Both the position numbers and the translations under genes were made by a program. The notes under the pieces were generated by a model, which was given only the letters and a program-made list of their open reading frames with translations, made no database searches and had not been told where the DNA came from. A DNA stretch of 23,810 nt from an uncultured Oscillospiraceae bacterium. Lineage in GTDB: Bacteria; Bacillota; Clostridia; Oscillospirales; Ruminococcaceae. The DNA is taken from the NCBI GenBank assembly GCA_910587465.1, contig CAJUMS010000040.1, positions 1 through 23,810 of the forward strand. The letters are read 5' to 3'. Positions within the stretch are counted from its first letter, which is position 1; every line of letters begins with the position of its first letter. Shown piece after piece: positions 21,321 through 23,810 of the stretch.

Positions 21321-23366
21321 ATGAAAAATTTGATTATCAAATCCACAGCATTTTTTCTGTCGGTAATGCTGTTGTGTACGGGCTGCTCGGGGAACGTTAC
21401 CTCGGAGACGTTGGGCACAGGGAGCAGTTCCGACAGCTTGTCCACTTCCTCGGAAAGATCGTCCGCAAGCTTATCGGAGAGTTCAAGCTATTCAAGTCCG
21501 ACAAGTTCATCTTCAAGCAGCTCGTCAAGCTCGACAAACACTTCAAGCACTTCCGGCTCGACAAGTTCAACTACCTCATCAAGCAGTGCCGAAAGCTCGT
21601 CAACCGTGAGCGGTTCGGTGCCGCAGAGCAGTTCGCAGGCACAAAGCAGCTCAGCACTGCAAAGCAGTGCCTCTCAAAGCTCGTCAAGCACTCAGCAGCC
21701 CGCGGGCAGCGTTGAGTGCTCGTGGAGCGCGGGAAACTCGTGGGAGGAGAGCGGTAATAAGTGCGGAACCTGCGAGCTGACTATCAAAAACAGCTCGTCA
21801 AGCAATATAGGAGGGTGGACGGTGAGCTTTGACGTGCCGAGCGGATTTAAGATATCCAACTCGTGGAACGGCAATTTCAGCGTGAACGGCACAAAGGTGA
21901 CCGTCGGCAATGTTGAATATAACGGCGATATCCCCGTCGGCGGGAGCGTGAATTTCGGGTTCAATTACAACAGTCCGACAACGTTCACGCCGCCCGAGAA
22001 TGTGGACTTCAACGGAACACGGTCGAGCGCGCCGAGTAATAATAACCAAAATAATAATCAAAACAATCAAGATAACAACCAGAACAACGATAAAAATACC
22101 GATACTCCCGCGCCCTCGGGAACTGTCGCGGAGCTGTTAAAGCGTACCGACAAGTCAAAGCAGGGAGACGACTGGTTACATACCGATGGCAACAAAATAC
22201 TCGACAAGAACGGCAAGCAGGTCTGGCTGACAGGCGTGAACTGGTTCGGCTACAATACGGGAACGAATACGTTCGATGGTTTGTGGAACAGCAATCTTCG
22301 CAGCGCGGTAAAGGGTATCGCCGACCACGGGTTTAATCTGATACGTGTGCCGATATCCGCGGAGCTGCTCAATCAGTGGTCGCGCGGCGAGTATCCGAAA
22401 GCCAACTACAATAACGCCTCTAATCCCGAGCTCAACGATATGAATAGCCTGCAAATTTTCGACTACTTCCTCAAGCTCGCCGAGGAAAACGGACTTAAGG
22501 TAATGCCCGATATCCACTGCGCCGAGACCAACGCAATGGGTCATAACGTCAATCTCTGGTATACCGACAAGGTATCGGTCGACGATTACTATCACGCGCT
22601 GGAGTGGATAGCCGACCGCTACAAGGACAACGACACTATAATCGCGCTTGATATCAAGAACGAGCCGCACGGCAAGCCCAACGAGGGCAGCTCCGCCGCG
22701 ATATGGAACAACTCCACCGACAAGAACAACTGGAAATACACCGCCGAGACCGCCGCGAAAAAAGTACTTGCCAAAAATCCCAATCTGCTGATAATGGTCG
22801 AGGGCACGGAAATTTATTCCAAGAAAAACGGCGATTATTCCTCAACTAATTCCGCGGACTACTACTTCAACTGGTGGGGCGGCAATCTGCGCGGCGTTAA
22901 GGATTATCCCGTTGACCTCGGTCAGTATCAGAATAAATTGGTCTACTCGCCGCACGATTACGGACCTACCGTTTACGAGCAGCCGTGGTTCCAAGGCGGC
23001 TATAATTACGACAGTCTTATCCGCGATTGCTGGCAGGACAACTGGCTGTACATTCACAAGGACAACACCGCGCCGCTGCTTATCGGTGAATGGGGCGGCT
23101 TTATGCGTGAGCCCAATCTCACGTGGATGACCTGTATGCGTAAGCTGATAAAGGAGTATCACCTCAACCACACGTTCTGGTGCTACAACGCGAATTCGGG
23201 CGATACGGGCGGTCTTGTTCTGGATGATTTCACCACATGGGATACCGAGAAATACAACTTCGTCAAGGAGGTATTGTGGCAGGAGGGCGGCAAATTCGTC
23301 GGTCTCGATCATGAGATACCGCTCGGCGCAAACGGCATTACGCTCACGGACGCAAAGGGGTTATAA
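21321..23366 (+). CDS. Lipoprotein GH5 cellulase with CBM2-like module and Ser-rich stalk
   Basis: A 681-residue secreted enzyme. Order: lipoprotein signal with lipobox LLCTGC (acylated Cys22), Ser/Thr stalk (about 33-128), CBM2-like cellulose-binding module (about 131-235: VECSWSAGNSW, then GGWTVSFDVPSGFKISNSWN and NFGFNYNSP), an Asn/Gln linker (239-258), then a GH5 catalytic domain (about 286-655). The acid/base is Glu448 in LDIKNEPHG and the nucleophile Glu590 in LLIGEWGG; VWLTGVNWFGYNTGTNTFDG is typical of GH5 endoglucanases near subfamily 1. It would cut beta-1,4-glucan at the cell surface. There is no dockerin, so it is tethered by lipid and not attached to a cellulosome. It starts at ATG 21321 after AAAGGAG, and has its own promoter. 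Its stop overlaps the next gene by one base. Confidence 0.94.
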   Translation: MKNLIIKSTAFFLSVMLLCTGCSGNVTSETLGTGSSSDSLSTSSERSSASLSESSSYSSPTSSSSSSSSSSTNTSSTSGSTSSTTSSSSAESSSTVSGSVPQSSSQAQSSSALQSSASQSSSSTQQPAGSVECSWSAGNSWEESGNKCGTCELTIKNSSSSNIGGWTVSFDVPSGFKISNSWNGNFSVNGTKVTVGNVEYNGDIPVGGSVNFGFNYNSPTTFTPPENVDFNGTRSSAPSNNNQNNNQNNQDNNQNNDKNTDTPAPSGTVAELLKRTDKSKQGDDWLHTDGNKILDKNGKQVWLTGVNWFGYNTGTNTFDGLWNSNLRSAVKGIADHGFNLIRVPISAELLNQWSRGEYPKANYNNASNPELNDMNSLQIFDYFLKLAEENGLKVMPDIHCAETNAMGHNVNLWYTDKVSVDDYYHALEWIADRYKDNDTIIALDIKNEPHGKPNEGSSAAIWNNSTDKNNWKYTAETAAKKVLAKNPNLLIMVEGTEIYSKKNGDYSSTNSADYYFNWWGGNLRGVKDYPVDLGQYQNKLVYSPHDYGPTVYEQPWFQGGYNYDSLIRDCWQDNWLYIHKDNTAPLLIGEWGGFMREPNLTWMTCMRKLIKEYHLNHTFWCYNANSGDTGGLVLDDFTTWDTEKYNFVKEVLWQEGGKFVGLDHEIPLGANGITLTDAKGL

Positions 23367-23683
23367 TGCATTTGCTTTTCTTGTGCAGCCAAAACAAGCG
23401 GCGAAGTCTTACCGCCGAGAAGATATTTGACGGTTATAACGGACACTCCGCGCGTTCCGCGGGAACGGAAAACAATTCCAGAGTTAGGGTAATGTCGGGA
23501 CTTCTCGGCTGGGCGGATATTATTTTCTGTATGGAGAAAAAGCACGTGCGGAGAATTAAGGAAAAATATCCCGATATCGTCTGCGGTAAAAAGGTTATCT
23601 GCCTTAATATTGACGACGATTACGAGTACATGGACGAGGAGCTTCAAGAGCTTCTCCAAAGCGCCGTAAGCGAATATATTTGA
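23366..23683 (+). CDS. Small protein-tyrosine-phosphatase-like protein (COG4551 type)
   Basis: A 105-residue protein. It begins MHLLFLCSQNKRRSLTAEKI, with a C-x5-R-S phosphate loop (Cys7 to Arg13), the catalytic signature of low-molecular-weight protein tyrosine phosphatases. A second conserved block is SGLLGWADIIFCMEKKH, and the acidic LNIDDDYEYMDEE is where the general-acid aspartate would be expected. At 105 residues it is shorter than classical enzymes (about 155), which fits the predicted phosphatase group COG4551. ATG 23366 overlaps the cellulase stop (TAATG), so its translation is likely coupled to the cellulase. No kinase or capsule gene is near. Confidence 0.85.
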   Translation: MHLLFLCSQNKRRSLTAEKIFDGYNGHSARSAGTENNSRVRVMSGLLGWADIIFCMEKKHVRRIKEKYPDIVCGKKVICLNIDDDYEYMDEELQELLQSAVSEYI

Positions 23684-23688
23684 CGAAA

Positions 23689-23716
23689 AAGCCCGAGAAC
23701 AGCTGCTCTCGGGCTT
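23689..23716 (+). terminator. Probable terminator after the phosphatase-like gene
   Basis: AAGCCCGAGA (23689-23698) pairs perfectly with TCTCGGGCTT (23707-23716) around 8 nt. The following TT-GATTATT is only partly T-rich, so efficiency may be modest. Confidence 0.7.
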
Positions 23717-23779
23717 GATTATTAAACATTTTCTTCAATAAAATGAACGTCGGAATTATACTAATCTCTAACCAAGATA

Positions 23780-23808
23780 TAGACAACCGAGAGAAAATAT
23801 GATATAAT
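23780..23808 (+). promoter_or_regulatory. Promoter reading out of the window
   Basis: TAGACA (23780-23785), a 17-nt spacer and TATAAT (23803-23808). It would drive a plus-strand gene beyond the right edge. Between 23717 and 23779 I see nothing else. Confidence 0.65.
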
Positions 23809-23810
23809 AA

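Noticed and set aside
21429..21712. Serine-codon tracts as a repeat array or CRISPR
   Set aside because: The units vary in sequence and stay in frame with the cellulase; there are no spacers or conserved repeats.

Overview
The window looks like a piece of a Bacillota (Clostridia) chromosome, most likely from a Ruminococcaceae/Oscillospiraceae-type gut or plant-fibre bacterium. The reasons are: strong AGGAGG-type ribosome sites; class B sortases; a ThiI without a rhodanese domain paired with a NifS-like cysteine desulfurase; a SpoIID/LytB-family protein; a cysteine-rich 50-residue protein of a kind common in clostridia; and a GH5 cellulase with a CBM2-like module and a serine-rich stalk. Base composition is mid-GC and even. 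I see no rRNA, tRNA, CRISPR, transposase or phage gene. Taxonomy is inferred from gene content only.

Layout. (1) 1-288: the 3' end of a GNAT acetyltransferase, then a bidirectional terminator. (2) 324-8437, all minus strand: cysteine desulfurase, ThiI, PncC/CinA-C, three tandem class B sortases and a SpoIID-like surface protein. The first four genes are joined by 1-8 bp overlaps, so tRNA-sulfur and pyridine-nucleotide housekeeping genes lead into a cell-surface cluster. (3) 8558-9076, minus: a hypothetical protein with its own promoter. (4) 9208-9690, plus: a regulatory patch with three 11-bp GGTTACAAAAT-type repeats, a good promoter, a terminator only about 75 nt downstream, a second promoter, and a 50-aa membrane protein with 12 cysteines.

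(5) 9794-19163, all minus, probably one or a few long transcripts: TerD, a 45-aa membrane protein, a YbaK-type deacylase, MoxR ATPase, DUF58 protein, a DUF4129-like membrane protein, a GNAT, a truncated family I pyrophosphatase-like protein, a short B12-dependent methionine synthase and a MATE exporter. TerD has its own promoter, and a palindrome lies in its leader. (6) 19269-19630, minus: an undescribed membrane-protein pseudogene with two in-frame stops and a frameshift, still preceded by a consensus promoter. (7) 19800-23683, plus: a second MATE exporter with promoter and terminator, then a lipoprotein GH5 cellulase with its own consensus promoter. The cellulase stop codon overlaps the start of a small protein-tyrosine-phosphatase-like gene. 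A new promoter runs off the right edge.

Themes. Much of the window concerns the cell surface: three sortases, a SpoIID-like protein and a surface-tethered cellulase. Three of these proteins carry long Ser/Thr stalks. No sortase substrate is visible. The least explained items are the repeat-controlled short transcript with the Cys-rich protein, the triple sortase set with shared N- and C-terminal motifs outside the catalytic fold, and the TerD/MoxR/DUF58 neighbourhood.
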